Notes: generated by a model from the letters alone, not told the origin. A stretch of DNA of 64,000 nucleotides from Clostridium sp. AF15-31 (GCF_003461625.1 NZ_QTXL01000001.1:1-64000), one strand, 5' to 3'; positions 17,598-27,175 are shown, counted from the first letter of the stretch. Numbers and translations are program-made.

Positions 17598-20388
17598 GCT
17601 GTTTTACCTCACACAATACTCCATATTTTATCTTGATCCGGTCCAGTTTCAGCAAAAATGGCCGGGCCATGATCCACAGAAACAGAACCGTCGCAAATCC
17701 CTGTACCACATCAAACGGAAAGCCGGTTACATACGCTGCCACGATCATCTTAAGGTTCACTGCCGGCTGCCACATGATCACAGACGCCGGATTCATGATA
17801 CCGCCATAGATCAGAATACAGCACAGGCCGCCAAAGATACACAGGCCAAGTTTCGTCACATTCTGACTTCTGACCCGGCTGTTATTAAATACAAGCCCCG
17901 CCGCAAAACCAACCAGGCCAAGCGAAAACATCTGCCATGGTGTCCACGGTCCCTGTCCAAATACCATATTCGATACCAGCATCGTCACCGCTCCGGTCAC
18001 AAATCCGGTCTCACATCCAAATGCTACCCCACTGATGATCACGATCGCCATAACCGGATTAAAATTCGGTATCATAAAAAATGCTGTTCTTCCGACTGTA
18101 GCAAGCGCACACAGAACTGCCACCGTTACAATATCCCGTGCTCCCAGTGCCTTTGTCTCAAAGGCTGTGAGAAACGGTATCATCATTTCGATCAGAACCA
18201 GAAGGGAAATAAAATAATACTTCCGGTCTGACAGAACCGTCTTGCCAAACCAGATCGTTCCTGCCACTGCTGCAATACAAAGAACCGTTATGATCAATTT
18301 TTTTCTGCTGATCCGGTTCCTTCTGCGCAGGTCAATATCCTGATCCCTGTTTCTTCCGACCGGACGCAGCAACAGAATATATATGACCGTTGCTAATATA
18401 AATATACCATACAAGATCAGATATTGTATACCTTCTCCGGTCACCGCTCCATCCTCGATCAGACGCGTCAGATCCGCCTGTGTCATTGTCTTATAAAAGC
18501 AGAACACCATGATAACCGTTGTAAGGAGAAGTCCCAGTTTTCGGACAAATGACATTTTTTCCGTTTTTTTCTCCTGTATTGATATCTCGCTTTGAGCGCC
18601 GCTTCCTATCCGGTCTTCTTCTGGCTCTACTTCGTCATTTTCCTGTCTGTTCCCGGCATCTGTCCATACAGTTCCGTCATCTATATCGTCATCCGGGTAA
18701 TCCCATGCACCGGTTTTGCCATATGCATGCAGGATATCCTCAACCGTTACAGCGCCCCGGATTGTTCCTTTTGCTATTCTGGCTGCCGCAGTCGTATAGA
18801 ATTCATTTCCTGAAAAATAATCGTTTGTTCCCGCAACCGTTGCCACTCTGCCATCAAAGATCAGACAGATCCTGTCAGCCGTTTCTGCGCAGAATTCAAT
18901 ATCATGACTTACCATCACGATCGTATGTCCGGAAGCTTTAAGTTTCTTCATCATATGCGAAAACCGTTTTTTAAATTTTGCATCCATGCCCTTTGTCGGT
19001 TCATCCATCAGTATCACATCCGGAGCAGCAAGCAGCACCTTTGCAAGTCCAAGTCTCTGCTGTTCTCCCCCTGACAGATCATATGGATGCTGCGTCAGTA
19101 CAGATTCCAGCCGACAGAAATAAATACTTTTCCAGATCGTTTCCTTCGAAATCTCCTGCTCCGCCACCTCAAACGTCCCATGTCTGCGGATCAGTCCCAG
19201 TTCTTCTCCAACTGTATTTGCAGTAAATAACAGCTTGGGATCCTGCGGAAGATATCCGATCCGGAGTTGCTTCTCCCGCCGGATCCTGCCTCTGTCCGGC
19301 CGGTAGTTCCCTGCAATCAGGGATAACAATGTTGACTTTCCGCATCCATTTGTACCATTTATGGCAAGGATCTCCTGCCGCTTTACCGACAAGGTAAGTC
19401 CGGACAATACCTCTTTCTCCATGGATGGATAATGAAAAAATACATCCTTAATATCGATCACGTTCTCCGCTGTCTGGTTTTTCCCTTGTGTATCCGCCCG
19501 CTCTGCCTGTCCCTTTGCTATCGCCTGTTCATGGTCTTCATCATACTGCCGCAGCCATTCTCTGCCCTCTGCAACTGTAACCGGACAGTCTGAAACTCCA
19601 TAACCAGACAATCCAAATGCTATCCTGCATGCCGCAGGGATCTCGATTGCCGGTGCATTCTGTGCTAACAGCACCACGCCATCTGCAATGCTTCCATCAT
19701 AGATCACTCTGCCATCTTCCATCAGAATGAACTGGCTGCACACCGGCCAGATTTCCTCCAGTCTGTGTTCTGTCAGGATCACCGTAGTTCCAAGTTCCCG
19801 GTTAATACGATACAGGCACTGGAAAAATTCCCTCGCTGCCATTGGATCTAACTGGCTTGCCGGCTCATCTAAGATCACCACCTCGGGCGCCATTGCCATG
19901 ACTGACGCCAGGTTTACCAACTGCTTCTGTCCGCCGGACAATTCATTTACCTTTTTGTGAAAAATCCCATCCAAACCAAAGAACGAACACATTTCCGCTA
20001 CCCGCTTCTGAATAAAGGCATTATCATATCCAAGACTTTCCAACCCAAATGCAAGCTCATGCCATACCTTATCCGTTACAAGCTGTGCATCTACATCCTG
20101 TACAACAAATCCGATCTGCTCCGTCTGTACACGATCATCTATGTCTCCAAGTTTTTTCCCCTGAAAACAGACAGTTCCTTCCCGTTTTCCACGAGGTGTC
20201 AAAACGGATTTCAACTGTCTGAGCAATGTCGTCTTCCCACTTCCGGAACCACCTGCGACAATGACAAAGCTGCCCTTTTCTATGGAAAGTCCGATATCCT
20301 TTAATACCGGCTTCAGATAAACATCATCCCTCTCCGATGCAATATCCGGATATGCAAATGTCAGATTATCGATCTCATATAATTTCAT
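17590..20388 (-). CDS. Fused ECF transporter: two ATPase domains plus S component
   Basis: The start is set at the ATG at 20388, which overlaps the T-component stop (ATGA) and follows GGAAGAAAAG; a longer frame to 20433 exists but lacks support. ATPase 1 has Walker A GGSGSGKTT (about 48-56), signature LSGGQKQ (151) and Walker B VVILDEPASQLDP. ATPase 2 has GTNGCGKST (about 348), LSGGEQQRLGL (443) and VILMDEPTKGMD. From about residue 610 the protein becomes a hydrophobic S component (LGARDIVTVAVLCALATVGR, MAIVIISGVAFG, GPWTPWQMFSLGLVGFAAGL). ECF transporters import vitamins and related molecules. Both EcfA ATPases and the substrate-binding S subunit in one chain is uncommon, and the S subunit is therefore dedicated rather than shared. 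The substrate is not read directly, but the neighbouring surface proteins suggest a cobalamin-like or corrinoid ligand. Confidence 0.9.
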   Translation of the reverse strand: MKLYEIDNLTFAYPDIASERDDVYLKPVLKDIGLSIEKGSFVIVAGGSGSGKTTLLRQLKSVLTPRGKREGTVCFQGKKLGDIDDRVQTEQIGFVVQDVDAQLVTDKVWHELAFGLESLGYDNAFIQKRVAEMCSFFGLDGIFHKKVNELSGGQKQLVNLASVMAMAPEVVILDEPASQLDPMAAREFFQCLYRINRELGTTVILTEHRLEEIWPVCSQFILMEDGRVIYDGSIADGVVLLAQNAPAIEIPAACRIAFGLSGYGVSDCPVTVAEGREWLRQYDEDHEQAIAKGQAERADTQGKNQTAENVIDIKDVFFHYPSMEKEVLSGLTLSVKRQEILAINGTNGCGKSTLLSLIAGNYRPDRGRIRREKQLRIGYLPQDPKLLFTANTVGEELGLIRRHGTFEVAEQEISKETIWKSIYFCRLESVLTQHPYDLSGGEQQRLGLAKVLLAAPDVILMDEPTKGMDAKFKKRFSHMMKKLKASGHTIVMVSHDIEFCAETADRICLIFDGRVATVAGTNDYFSGNEFYTTAAARIAKGTIRGAVTVEDILHAYGKTGAWDYPDDDIDDGTVWTDAGNRQENDEVEPEEDRIGSGAQSEISIQEKKTEKMSFVRKLGLLLTTVIMVFCFYKTMTQADLTRLIEDGAVTGEGIQYLILYGIFILATVIYILLLRPVGRNRDQDIDLRRRNRISRKKLIITVLCIAAVAGTIWFGKTVLSDRKYYFISLLVLIEMMIPFLTAFETKALGARDIVTVAVLCALATVGRTAFFMIPNFNPVMAIVIISGVAFGCETGFVTGAVTMLVSNMVFGQGPWTPWQMFSLGLVGFAAGLVFNNSRVRSQNVTKLGLCIFGGLCCILIYGGIMNPASVIMWQPAVNLKMIVAAYVTGFPFDVVQGFATVLFLWIMARPFLLKLDRIKIKYGVLCEVKQHA

Positions 20389-21299
20389 CTTTTCTTCCTT
20401 TCCCGGATTGCCTGATACAAATGCATCACACATGGCAGGCTTACTAATAACAGATAGCCTGCAAATACCGCAATTCCCATTCCGTCTGATCCATTTCCTG
20501 TTATATCCGGATAATACTGCCAGTCGATCACGCCCCGGATCATTCCTGCCGCAACAAAGCTTCCCGCTGCCAGAATCACGGCCAGACAGCAGCCATCACT
20601 TTTTCTAAAATGAAATAACGAATATGCTGTCCTGCCTTTTAACCCATATCCCCGGCTCTTCATACTGTCACCTGTTATGACCGCCCGTTCTAACGCCCAG
20701 GTTGCTGCCGAAGAGATCACCCGCATACCGGTTCGAAGCCGTTTAAAATATTTCCCAGACATCACACAGCCTGCCGCTTTCTGTGCCTGATATACCTGTC
20801 GGATCCTTGCGGTAAATTCCGGCAGGAACTTCAACGTCATAGACAGAACGATCGACAGATACGGTGCCAACCGCCCAAACAGATAGATCATTTTATCAGA
20901 AGTCATGATCCTGTTGAAGGATGAGAACCAGCACAGTACTGTCACCAGCATTACAGCAGCCGCTATACCATACAGAATAGATTCGAGCGTCAGCGGATTG
21001 CCGGACGGCAGATACCGCAGGATCGTCACCCCCTGATGACTGAATGCCGGATTAATGAGTGCCGTCAATATCACAACCGGCAGCATATAGCGCAGATTCT
21101 GATATAGTGCCCGTCTGCCATTCAGGCAGATAGAATATGAGACCGCTCCCCAAAAAGCGATCCCTAAACTAACCGGATGAAGCGACATCATTGCAAATCC
21201 GATGACAAATATAAAATATATCAAATTCACGATTGGATGACTGTCTGCAAATGCATCCCTTCTGATCTTCTTCACCTGTTTCTCCTGTCTGTTATTCAA
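20385..21299 (-). CDS. ECF transporter T component (EcfT-like)
   Basis: 304-residue membrane protein with five or six hydrophobic helices: HPIVNLIYFIFVIGFAMM near the start, then YMLPVVILTALINPAFS and LAPYLSIVLSMTLKFLPEF. The cytoplasmic coupling helices include MSGKYFKRLRTGMRVISSAATWALERAVITGDSMKSRGYG, with the Ala-Arg-Gly signature that contacts the two ATPases in ECF modules. It overlaps the DUF4430 gene by 8 bp at its start and the A-A-S gene by 4 bp at its end, so the five genes are tightly coupled. Confidence 0.9.
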   Translation of the reverse strand: MNNRQEKQVKKIRRDAFADSHPIVNLIYFIFVIGFAMMSLHPVSLGIAFWGAVSYSICLNGRRALYQNLRYMLPVVILTALINPAFSHQGVTILRYLPSGNPLTLESILYGIAAAVMLVTVLCWFSSFNRIMTSDKMIYLFGRLAPYLSIVLSMTLKFLPEFTARIRQVYQAQKAAGCVMSGKYFKRLRTGMRVISSAATWALERAVITGDSMKSRGYGLKGRTAYSLFHFRKSDGCCLAVILAAGSFVAAGMIRGVIDWQYYPDITGNGSDGMGIAVFAGYLLLVSLPCVMHLYQAIRERKKR

Positions 21300-22245
21300 A
21301 ATATGGATTTCCTACATCTGCTCCAAGGTCACAGGTGTATTTCCATTCAATCTTATCTCCATCTTTCAATACATATTTTGAGCATCCAAATGCCGGGAAC
21401 TTCCCATTGACACAATATTCCCAACCGGATAATTCTCCGCAGTCAAATTCATACAGATTATGGATTCCCTCAATGTAGTAGCTTCCGTATAATGCAGTAA
21501 AGGAATATTCAAGTTGTATACTCTTTTTTTTCGTAATATCCTTTAATACATCAAATACGGTCTGTCCCTTTTTAAATTCTACCTCGACTTCCTTCAGGAT
21601 CCAGCCATCGGCAGGTACACAGGACTGCTTGCTCTTATCTAACATATTCCAGTTTTTCAGAATATTATCGCAGTTAATCGATATCGTGCAAGTATATGTC
21701 TGCTCCTCGGTCGGCTTCTGCTCTGTCGTTTCCGATTCTTCCGTTGTTGCAGGCTTCTCCGGTTTCTGATGCACCGGCCGTTCCGTCGTTGAAGCTTCTG
21801 TCGTATTCTGCCCCGATTCTTCTTCCGTCGTTGGCTGTTCCGTTGTTTTCGGTTCTTTTGTTTCAGTCGTTTGTTCCGTCGTTGGCTGTTCGGTCAGAAC
21901 CTCTGTCGTCCCTGAGGAGCCTTGTCCATCCGGACCATATGGATCCTGTCCATCTTCTGTTGCCACTCCTTCTGATGTCTCATCTGTACGGTCTGTATCC
22001 TGACTATCAGCGTCCTGACCGTCTGTTGTTTCCGATTCCGTCATCGATGACCTTTCGGTTTTCTCCTGACCGGTTTCAGCTTCTGCCAGTTCGGTCGAAT
22101 TCCGGAATTCCGTATGCTGCTTTCCAAATCCGGAAAAGCCTCTGGAACCCGGTGCATTTCCACCATACCAGAATGCCACGGTAAGGATCAGCACCACCGC
22201 CAGAATACCAATTATTTTTTTTATATTTTTTTTAATGAACTTCAT
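21292..22245 (-). CDS. Membrane-anchored DUF4430 (transcobalamin-like) surface protein
   Basis: 317 residues. A membrane anchor (KKIIGILAVVLILTVAFWYG, 9-28) is followed by a 140-residue Thr/Glu/Pro-rich linker with repeated TTE(QP)TTE motifs, apt to span the wall. The C-terminal 130 residues (YTCTISINCDNIL, GQTVFDVLKDITKK, GWEYCVNGKFPAFGCSKYVLKDGDKIEWKYTCD) form a DUF4430 domain, the beta domain also found at the C-terminus of transcobalamin and intrinsic factor. It probably captures a ligand outside the cell for the ECF transporter encoded just downstream. The ATG is preceded by a fair purine-rich site. Confidence 0.85.
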   Translation of the reverse strand: MKFIKKNIKKIIGILAVVLILTVAFWYGGNAPGSRGFSGFGKQHTEFRNSTELAEAETGQEKTERSSMTESETTDGQDADSQDTDRTDETSEGVATEDGQDPYGPDGQGSSGTTEVLTEQPTTEQTTETKEPKTTEQPTTEEESGQNTTEASTTERPVHQKPEKPATTEESETTEQKPTEEQTYTCTISINCDNILKNWNMLDKSKQSCVPADGWILKEVEVEFKKGQTVFDVLKDITKKKSIQLEYSFTALYGSYYIEGIHNLYEFDCGELSGWEYCVNGKFPAFGCSKYVLKDGDKIEWKYTCDLGADVGNPYFE

Positions 22246-22336
22246 ATGCTGCTACTTTCTGTCATACGGTATTTATTGTACCTGTAATTTCTGCTTTCCG
22301 GGCATCTGCATGTTTATTCATCTTCTACGATCCCGA

Positions 22337-24406
22337 TCATGCCCGGATATTTACGGTCTTGCTCCAACTGCTGTAATACTTCTTTTTATTCACCGTTTTA
22401 CAGCTCCGGATCCGTATATAGTATTTCTTTCCGGCTTTTAATCCGGTTATAGTCTTTTTCACGGTTCCGGCTTTTTTTATCGCGATCGTCTTTGCCCCCT
22501 GCATGGATGCCTTCGTTCCATACATGATCTGGTAACTGTTCGCCTTCGTATTCTTCTTCCAGGAACACTTCAGTCTGCCTTTTCCTGTCTTTTTCACTTT
22601 CAGGGCCGGCTGTTTTACCCGGTATATTGTGTGTATAGAACTGTATGCTCCATATACACCATCCGCATACGCCCGTATCTTATATGCGTATTTGCTTCCA
22701 TTTGTAACTTTAGTATCTGTAAAGGAACATCCATTTGCCGCCTTTACCGACTTATATTTCTTCCAGGAGCCATTTCCCGCTTTACGATATATGATATATT
22801 TCTCTGCGCCTGTCGTCTTTTTCCATTTCAGCCGGATTCCGGTTTCTGTATTTGTCGCCGAAGAAATCACCGTTGCCGTCGGTGCGATCGTGATCGTTCT
22901 GCTTACGCTTCCGGTATAATCACCCTTACCTTTTACTACGACCGTTGCCTTGCCTGGCATTTTATTATTCTTATATGTGACTGTATAATCTGTGTCTTTT
23001 TTTAAAGTGATCGTTGTTCCATCCAGCTTTTTACAGGTAACAGTCACTGCTGGTCTGATCGTCTTTCCGGTATATGTGTATGCGGTCTTTGAAATGGTTA
23101 CGCTGCAATCTGCCAGCTCCATAACACATGCTTTATCCGCATCTGTCATATCATATAAGGTGGCTTTTTTATTCCGGAACCTCTGATACGCTACCAATGC
23201 GTAAAACGACTGCTCGGTCGCCATCTGATTGCCGGATTTTTCCGTGTCTACATGTTTAAACATACCGGTTGATGGTATATAAAAATACAACAGACCATCC
23301 AGCACAGACTTTCCATTTTTTACAAAACGACTGTCCGTTCTTCCATCAATTCCAAGACTGGATAAAGCCACCAGCACCTGTGCCGTGCTTTCTGCATTCT
23401 CACTTCCATATGAACTGTATGCCCCGGAGGTTTTCTGCATATCTGAGAGAACTTGTATGTTCCGGTCCACTGCTTCCCTGATCTGCTTCTGAAGTTCTGT
23501 TCCAACAGTTATCCGTCCGGTATAATATGGTGCAAATGCCTGCAATGCCATTGCTGTCACATCCGGATCTGCCCCCTGTGAATCACTTTTCGTCAGATTA
23601 AATCCACCATCTGTAAGCTCACTGCTTAATATATAAGATAACAATTTTTCTCTGGATACCTGGGCTGTTGTTTTACCCGATGAGATCTGCGGTATCTCAT
23701 AATTACCGGAATCCAGCGCAATCAACGCCCAGATTGGTCCATTTAAGCCCTGTTTTTTTACATATGTCATATCTGACAGCGCACCGGTCAGATCATATCC
23801 CTCTATATCAGATGCATCAAGCCCCATAGATGTAAGGGCGAGAATAATTCGAGAATTTTCAGTACTTTTTGTTTTATGCAGTTTTAAAAACTGATTATCC
23901 CAATCTCCTACTGCATATTTTTCTTTATTTATGTTATATGTTGCCTTTATATATTCTGTTATATTGTTATAATATGCCCTATACCATGGTGCATTTTCCA
24001 TACCATAACGGCACTCGCCGATAACAGTCCATTCCCCACCAATAGATCCAATTGCCGGTCCCCACCATTTAACCGTTCTCTTTACCTCTTCATACTCACC
24101 TTTTTTATTCTTTTCATAATGAATCGGCAATTCATATTCATATGAAATTTCTAATGTTTTCTCGATTGCAGCAGAAGTCTCTTTCAAAACCGCCTTATAA
24201 TCAATGGCAGTATCCGAAGCTGCCTCTACCTGACTAATCTCTGCAATCGTACCTGTGCCTGCCTGTTTGCCAGTTCCGTCAAATGCTCCATTCACAGCAA
24301 CCTGTCCAAACAAGGAAACAGCCATCACCATTACCAACATATAACTAACAATTTTCGTCCAACGCGATCTATACATTTTCTCTCTGTTTTCTTTTATCTT
24401 TCTCAT
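22337..24406 (-). CDS. Secreted alpha/alpha-barrel (prenyltransferase/squalene-oxidase-like) protein with Ig/FnIII repeats
   Basis: 689 residues with a signal peptide (WTKIVSYMLVMVMAVSLFGQVAV). Residues about 60-400 show repeated helical-hairpin motifs (LALTSMGLDASDIEGYDL, GLNGPIWALIALDSG, DGGFNLTKSDSQGADPDVTAMALQAF, STAQVLVALSSLGIDGR), the terpene-cyclase/prenyltransferase repeat shared with the cobalamin-binding alpha6/alpha6 barrel of intrinsic factor. About 425-510 is a bacterial Ig-like or MBG-like domain, followed by two fibronectin type III domains (510-600, 605-689). With the DUF4430 protein it supplies, as separate chains, both halves of an intrinsic-factor-like binder. It is the first gene of the five-gene ECF operon. 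No catalytic role should be assumed from the cyclase label. Confidence 0.8.
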   Translation of the reverse strand: MRKIKENREKMYRSRWTKIVSYMLVMVMAVSLFGQVAVNGAFDGTGKQAGTGTIAEISQVEAASDTAIDYKAVLKETSAAIEKTLEISYEYELPIHYEKNKKGEYEEVKRTVKWWGPAIGSIGGEWTVIGECRYGMENAPWYRAYYNNITEYIKATYNINKEKYAVGDWDNQFLKLHKTKSTENSRIILALTSMGLDASDIEGYDLTGALSDMTYVKKQGLNGPIWALIALDSGNYEIPQISSGKTTAQVSREKLLSYILSSELTDGGFNLTKSDSQGADPDVTAMALQAFAPYYTGRITVGTELQKQIREAVDRNIQVLSDMQKTSGAYSSYGSENAESTAQVLVALSSLGIDGRTDSRFVKNGKSVLDGLLYFYIPSTGMFKHVDTEKSGNQMATEQSFYALVAYQRFRNKKATLYDMTDADKACVMELADCSVTISKTAYTYTGKTIRPAVTVTCKKLDGTTITLKKDTDYTVTYKNNKMPGKATVVVKGKGDYTGSVSRTITIAPTATVISSATNTETGIRLKWKKTTGAEKYIIYRKAGNGSWKKYKSVKAANGCSFTDTKVTNGSKYAYKIRAYADGVYGAYSSIHTIYRVKQPALKVKKTGKGRLKCSWKKNTKANSYQIMYGTKASMQGAKTIAIKKAGTVKKTITGLKAGKKYYIRIRSCKTVNKKKYYSSWSKTVNIRA

Positions 24407-24602
24407 TCTAACCTCATATCATTTCAAAATACATCATGCCCTGCAGCCATGATCTTCATAATCTTTCTTAACAAGTTTTCCTAACAAGCTCATCCATAAT
24501 GCTCATACATAATACCTGATTTCTCATGGAAATCCCCTATATCAAGCCTATACTAGCAATTATAAAACAATGTGTCAACAGCGAGGATCTGGCAGGGGAA
24601 CT

Positions 24603-24780
24603 TGGCAATTCTATAAAACCCACACCATGTCCAGATATTTCTTTATGCAGAGCACTTTCGTTCTATTTTCACGTAATGGTACTAGATTCACCGCTAGGCG
24701 GTTCATCAAGAACCAACGTGAAAAAAGGTCTGCCAAAAGAAATATCTGGACATGGTGAGGATGCTTTACAGTATTGCCCA
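24603..24780. repeat. Family 1 palindromic element, copy A
   Basis: The 22-bp perfect arms CACCATGTCC...TTCTTT (24623-24644) and their complement (24736-24757) extend imperfectly outward to about 178 bp. The core reads on the minus strand: CACGTTGGTTCTTGATGAAC, a CCGC-CTA-GCGG apical stem, then TGAATCTAGTACC and GAACGAAAGTG. The core matches the cores of copies B, C and D while the arms do not. The copy lies about 200 bp upstream of the ECF-operon start at 24406. The 24407-24602 stretch before it holds nothing else that I recognise. Confidence 0.8.
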
Positions 24781-24796
24781 GCAATCCACTATATAA

Positions 24797-24966
24797 AATT
24801 ACACAATATAACAAAAGAGGATAGTCAATATCCATTTTACAGACCTTGTCTCACGTTGGTCCTTAATGAACCGCCCCTGCGGTGAATTTAGTACCGTTAC
24901 GTGAGACACGAACGCAAGTGTGCTGTAAAATGGATATTGACTATCCCCTTGTTATATTGTGTAATT
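24797..24966. repeat. Family 1 palindromic element, copy B
   Basis: The left arm (24797-24842) and right arm (24923-24966) are inverted copies that differ only in a short bulge: a 24-bp and an 18-bp perfect block. The plus-strand core is TCACGTTGGTCCTTAATGAA, a CCGC-CCCT-GCGG stem, TGAATTTAGTACCG, then ACGTGAGACACGAACGCAAG. The right arm ends exactly at the stop codon of the thioesterase gene (24966), so one arm is native sequence and the other looks like its inverted copy. It is 16 bp from copy A, in the opposite orientation. Confidence 0.85.
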
Positions 24967-25412
24967 TACGCATTCTCTTCAGCCTGCTGCTTCATGAGCT
25001 CCTTGAAGAACGCATCCTTTTCCGGATAACGTTTCCGCATGAACACCGGCTTATTGTTCTCATCCAGCAGACAATGACAGGATGTGCCGACGCACCGAAG
25101 CTCTCCAGTCTTCTTGTCATGTACTTCATAGGAAAATCCAATACGGATGCCTGTGTACTCTGCAAGCTTTACATAGATCACAATGTTGTCTCCATATCTG
25201 GACATGGTTTTGTATTCCGCAGATACCGACAATACCGGAATAATGATATTGTCGTCCTCGATGGTCTTGTAATCCCATCCAATCTGCTTCATCCAGTCCA
25301 GTCTCGCTTCCTCAAACCATCTGATATAGTTAGAATGATGAACAATTCCCATTCTGTCAGTTTCATAGTAATAAACCATACGCTCATATGGCTTAATTTC
25401 CATATCTATCAT
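24966..25412 (-). CDS. Hot-dog-fold acyl-CoA thioesterase (4HBT/YbgC type)
   Basis: 148 residues. The motif YYYETDRMGIVHHSNYIRWFEEARLDWM is the 4-hydroxybenzoyl-CoA thioesterase / YbgC signature, with the catalytic Asp in ETDRMG. The remaining strands (IIIPVLSVSAEYKTMSRYGD, GIRIGFSYEVHD) fit a hot-dog fold. It lies 89 bp downstream of an acyl-CoA synthetase on the same strand and is probably co-transcribed, which pairs an enzyme that makes acyl-CoAs with one that hydrolyses them. The natural acyl substrate is unknown. Confidence 0.9.
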   Translation of the reverse strand: MIDMEIKPYERMVYYYETDRMGIVHHSNYIRWFEEARLDWMKQIGWDYKTIEDDNIIIPVLSVSAEYKTMSRYGDNIVIYVKLAEYTGIRIGFSYEVHDKKTGELRCVGTSCHCLLDENNKPVFMRKRYPEKDAFFKELMKQQAEENA

Positions 25413-25501
25413 TTTATGAACATCTCCATTTCCTGCCTGCTTCTCACAGGCTATGTCATTTCATCTGCCTGTAATCTATCCCAGCAGATAATCGTCCGGA
25501 C

Positions 25502-27175
25502 TTATTTCCAGTCTTTCTCTTTGATCTCTACACGTCTTACCTTACCACTGATCGTCTTTGGCATCTCATCGACAAATTCGATCACACGAGGACGTTTGTA
25601 GCTCGCCATGTTCTCCTTGAAATAACGCTTCAGCTCTTTCTTCAGGTTATCATCGCCAACCGTTCCTTCTGTCAGAACGATCGTTGCCTTGATCGCCTGT
25701 CCTCTGGTTCCATCCGGTATAGCTGTAACTGCACATTCCAGAACATATGGGATCTTCATAATCTCATTTTCAATCTCAAAAGGTCCAACACGGTATCCGG
25801 CAACCTTGATGATATCATCCACACGGCCTACGAACCAGAAATATCCATCCTTGTCCATATATGCGGTATCACCCATGTGGTAATAACCGTCGTGCTTAAC
25901 TTCTTTTGTCATTTTCTCATCATTATTATAAGTAGAGAACAGACCATATGGTTCGCCATCTGCAATCTTAATAACGATCTCACCGGTCTCATCTACATCA
26001 GCAAGTGTTCCGTCCGGTCTCATAATGTGAACATCATAGAGTGGGCTTGCCTTACCCATGGAACCCGGTCTCGGTGTTGTATTTTTCAGATTTCCTATTG
26101 CAAGTGTAGTCTCTGTCTGACCAAAGCCTTCAAAGATCGTAAATCCTGTCATCTCTTTGAATTTATAGAATACTTCCGGATTCAGGGCTTCTCCTGCGGT
26201 TGTGCAGTAAGTCAGTGCGGAAAGGTCGTATTTGCTCAGATCCATCTTAACAAGGATTCTGTAAAGGGTTGGTGGCGCACAGAAGGTTGTGATCTTGTAC
26301 TGTTCTACAAGCTTCATGATATTGTCTGCACTGAATACATCAAAGTCATAAACGAAAATACAGGTCTCGCATAACCACTGACCATAGAGCTTGCCCCAGA
26401 GAGCCTTACCCCAGCCGGTATCGGATACTGTAAAATGAATACCATCCGTCTTTACATTATGCCAATATCTTGCTGTAATATAATGTCCAAGCGCATACAG
26501 ATGATTATGTGCTACCATCTTTGGATGCTTGGTTGTTCCTGATGTGAACATGATGATCATGGTATCATGTGCATAGACTGTATCTTCACCTGTCGGACGT
26601 GCAAATTCTTTGCTGAATGAAAGGATATCTTTATCAAATGGATGGAAATGCTCTCTCTCACCATTTACGATAACCTTGATCACCTTATCATCCGGATCGA
26701 TGGCTGCCATTGCATCCGGAATCTTGTCATCAGCTGTACATACAACAGCCTTTACATTTGCAGCTTCGATTCTGTATCTGTAGTCTTCTACTTTTAAGAT
26801 ATTGGTTGCAGGAATTGCTACTGCTCCGATCTTGTGAAGTGCAAGGATCGTAAACCAGAACTGATAATGGCGCTTTAATACCAGCAGCACTCTGTCGCCC
26901 TTCTTGATACCAAGGCTCTTATAATAATTTGCTGCCATATTGGAATACTCTTTGATCTCTTTAAATGTAAACTTCTTTTCTTCCTTATCTCTGGACACAT
27001 AGATCAATGCTGTCTTATCCGGTGTCTTTTCTGCTAATGCATCCACTACATCAAATGCAAAATTAAAGGTCTCATCATTTGTAAATTCAATCTTGCTTAA
27101 TACACCATTCTCATCAAATGCTGTCTTGACAAACTTTCCGGCAATTCCTTCTTCCGGTTTTAACTCTGTTATCAT
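25502..27175 (-). CDS. AMP-forming acyl-CoA synthetase
   Basis: 557 residues of the adenylate-forming superfamily. The ATP-binding P-loop-like motif is IMFTSGTTKHPKMV (about 210), followed by YCTTAGEALNPE, FEGFGQTETT (A5), the YHMGDTAYMDKDGYFWFVGR aspartate motif (A7/A8) and the C-terminal lysine in PKTISGKVRRVE (A10). Similarity of layout favours a medium-chain or acetyl/propionyl-type acyl-CoA synthetase. GGAGG lies 9 bases before the ATG. It is the first gene of an operon with the thioesterase and has a promoter with a 17-bp palindrome over the start region. Confidence 0.92.
   Translation of the reverse strand: MITELKPEEGIAGKFVKTAFDENGVLSKIEFTNDETFNFAFDVVDALAEKTPDKTALIYVSRDKEEKKFTFKEIKEYSNMAANYYKSLGIKKGDRVLLVLKRHYQFWFTILALHKIGAVAIPATNILKVEDYRYRIEAANVKAVVCTADDKIPDAMAAIDPDDKVIKVIVNGEREHFHPFDKDILSFSKEFARPTGEDTVYAHDTMIIMFTSGTTKHPKMVAHNHLYALGHYITARYWHNVKTDGIHFTVSDTGWGKALWGKLYGQWLCETCIFVYDFDVFSADNIMKLVEQYKITTFCAPPTLYRILVKMDLSKYDLSALTYCTTAGEALNPEVFYKFKEMTGFTIFEGFGQTETTLAIGNLKNTTPRPGSMGKASPLYDVHIMRPDGTLADVDETGEIVIKIADGEPYGLFSTYNNDEKMTKEVKHDGYYHMGDTAYMDKDGYFWFVGRVDDIIKVAGYRVGPFEIENEIMKIPYVLECAVTAIPDGTRGQAIKATIVLTEGTVGDDNLKKELKRYFKENMASYKRPRVIEFVDEMPKTISGKVRRVEIKEKDWK

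Noticed and set aside
22337..24406. Terpene cyclase or squalene-hopene cyclase
   Set aside because: It is a secreted protein with Ig and fibronectin domains; the catalytic DxDD-type motif is not evident, so only the barrel fold is claimed.
24407..24965. Cobalamin riboswitch upstream of the intrinsic-factor-like operon
   Set aside because: I looked for the B12 box and the usual leader folds on the minus strand. The region is taken up by repeat copies A and B, and no B12-box-like sequence was found.
24603..24966. Integron attC sites or CRISPR repeats as explanation of the palindromes
   Set aside because: There are no regular spacers, no integrase or cas genes, and the arms differ in each copy. 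The conserved part is the centre, the reverse of what attC sites show.
24526..25601. Frames within copies A and B that share NEPP and VPLRE(T/N)RT words
   Set aside because: The similarity of their translations comes from the shared core of repeat family 1; none has a ribosome site.
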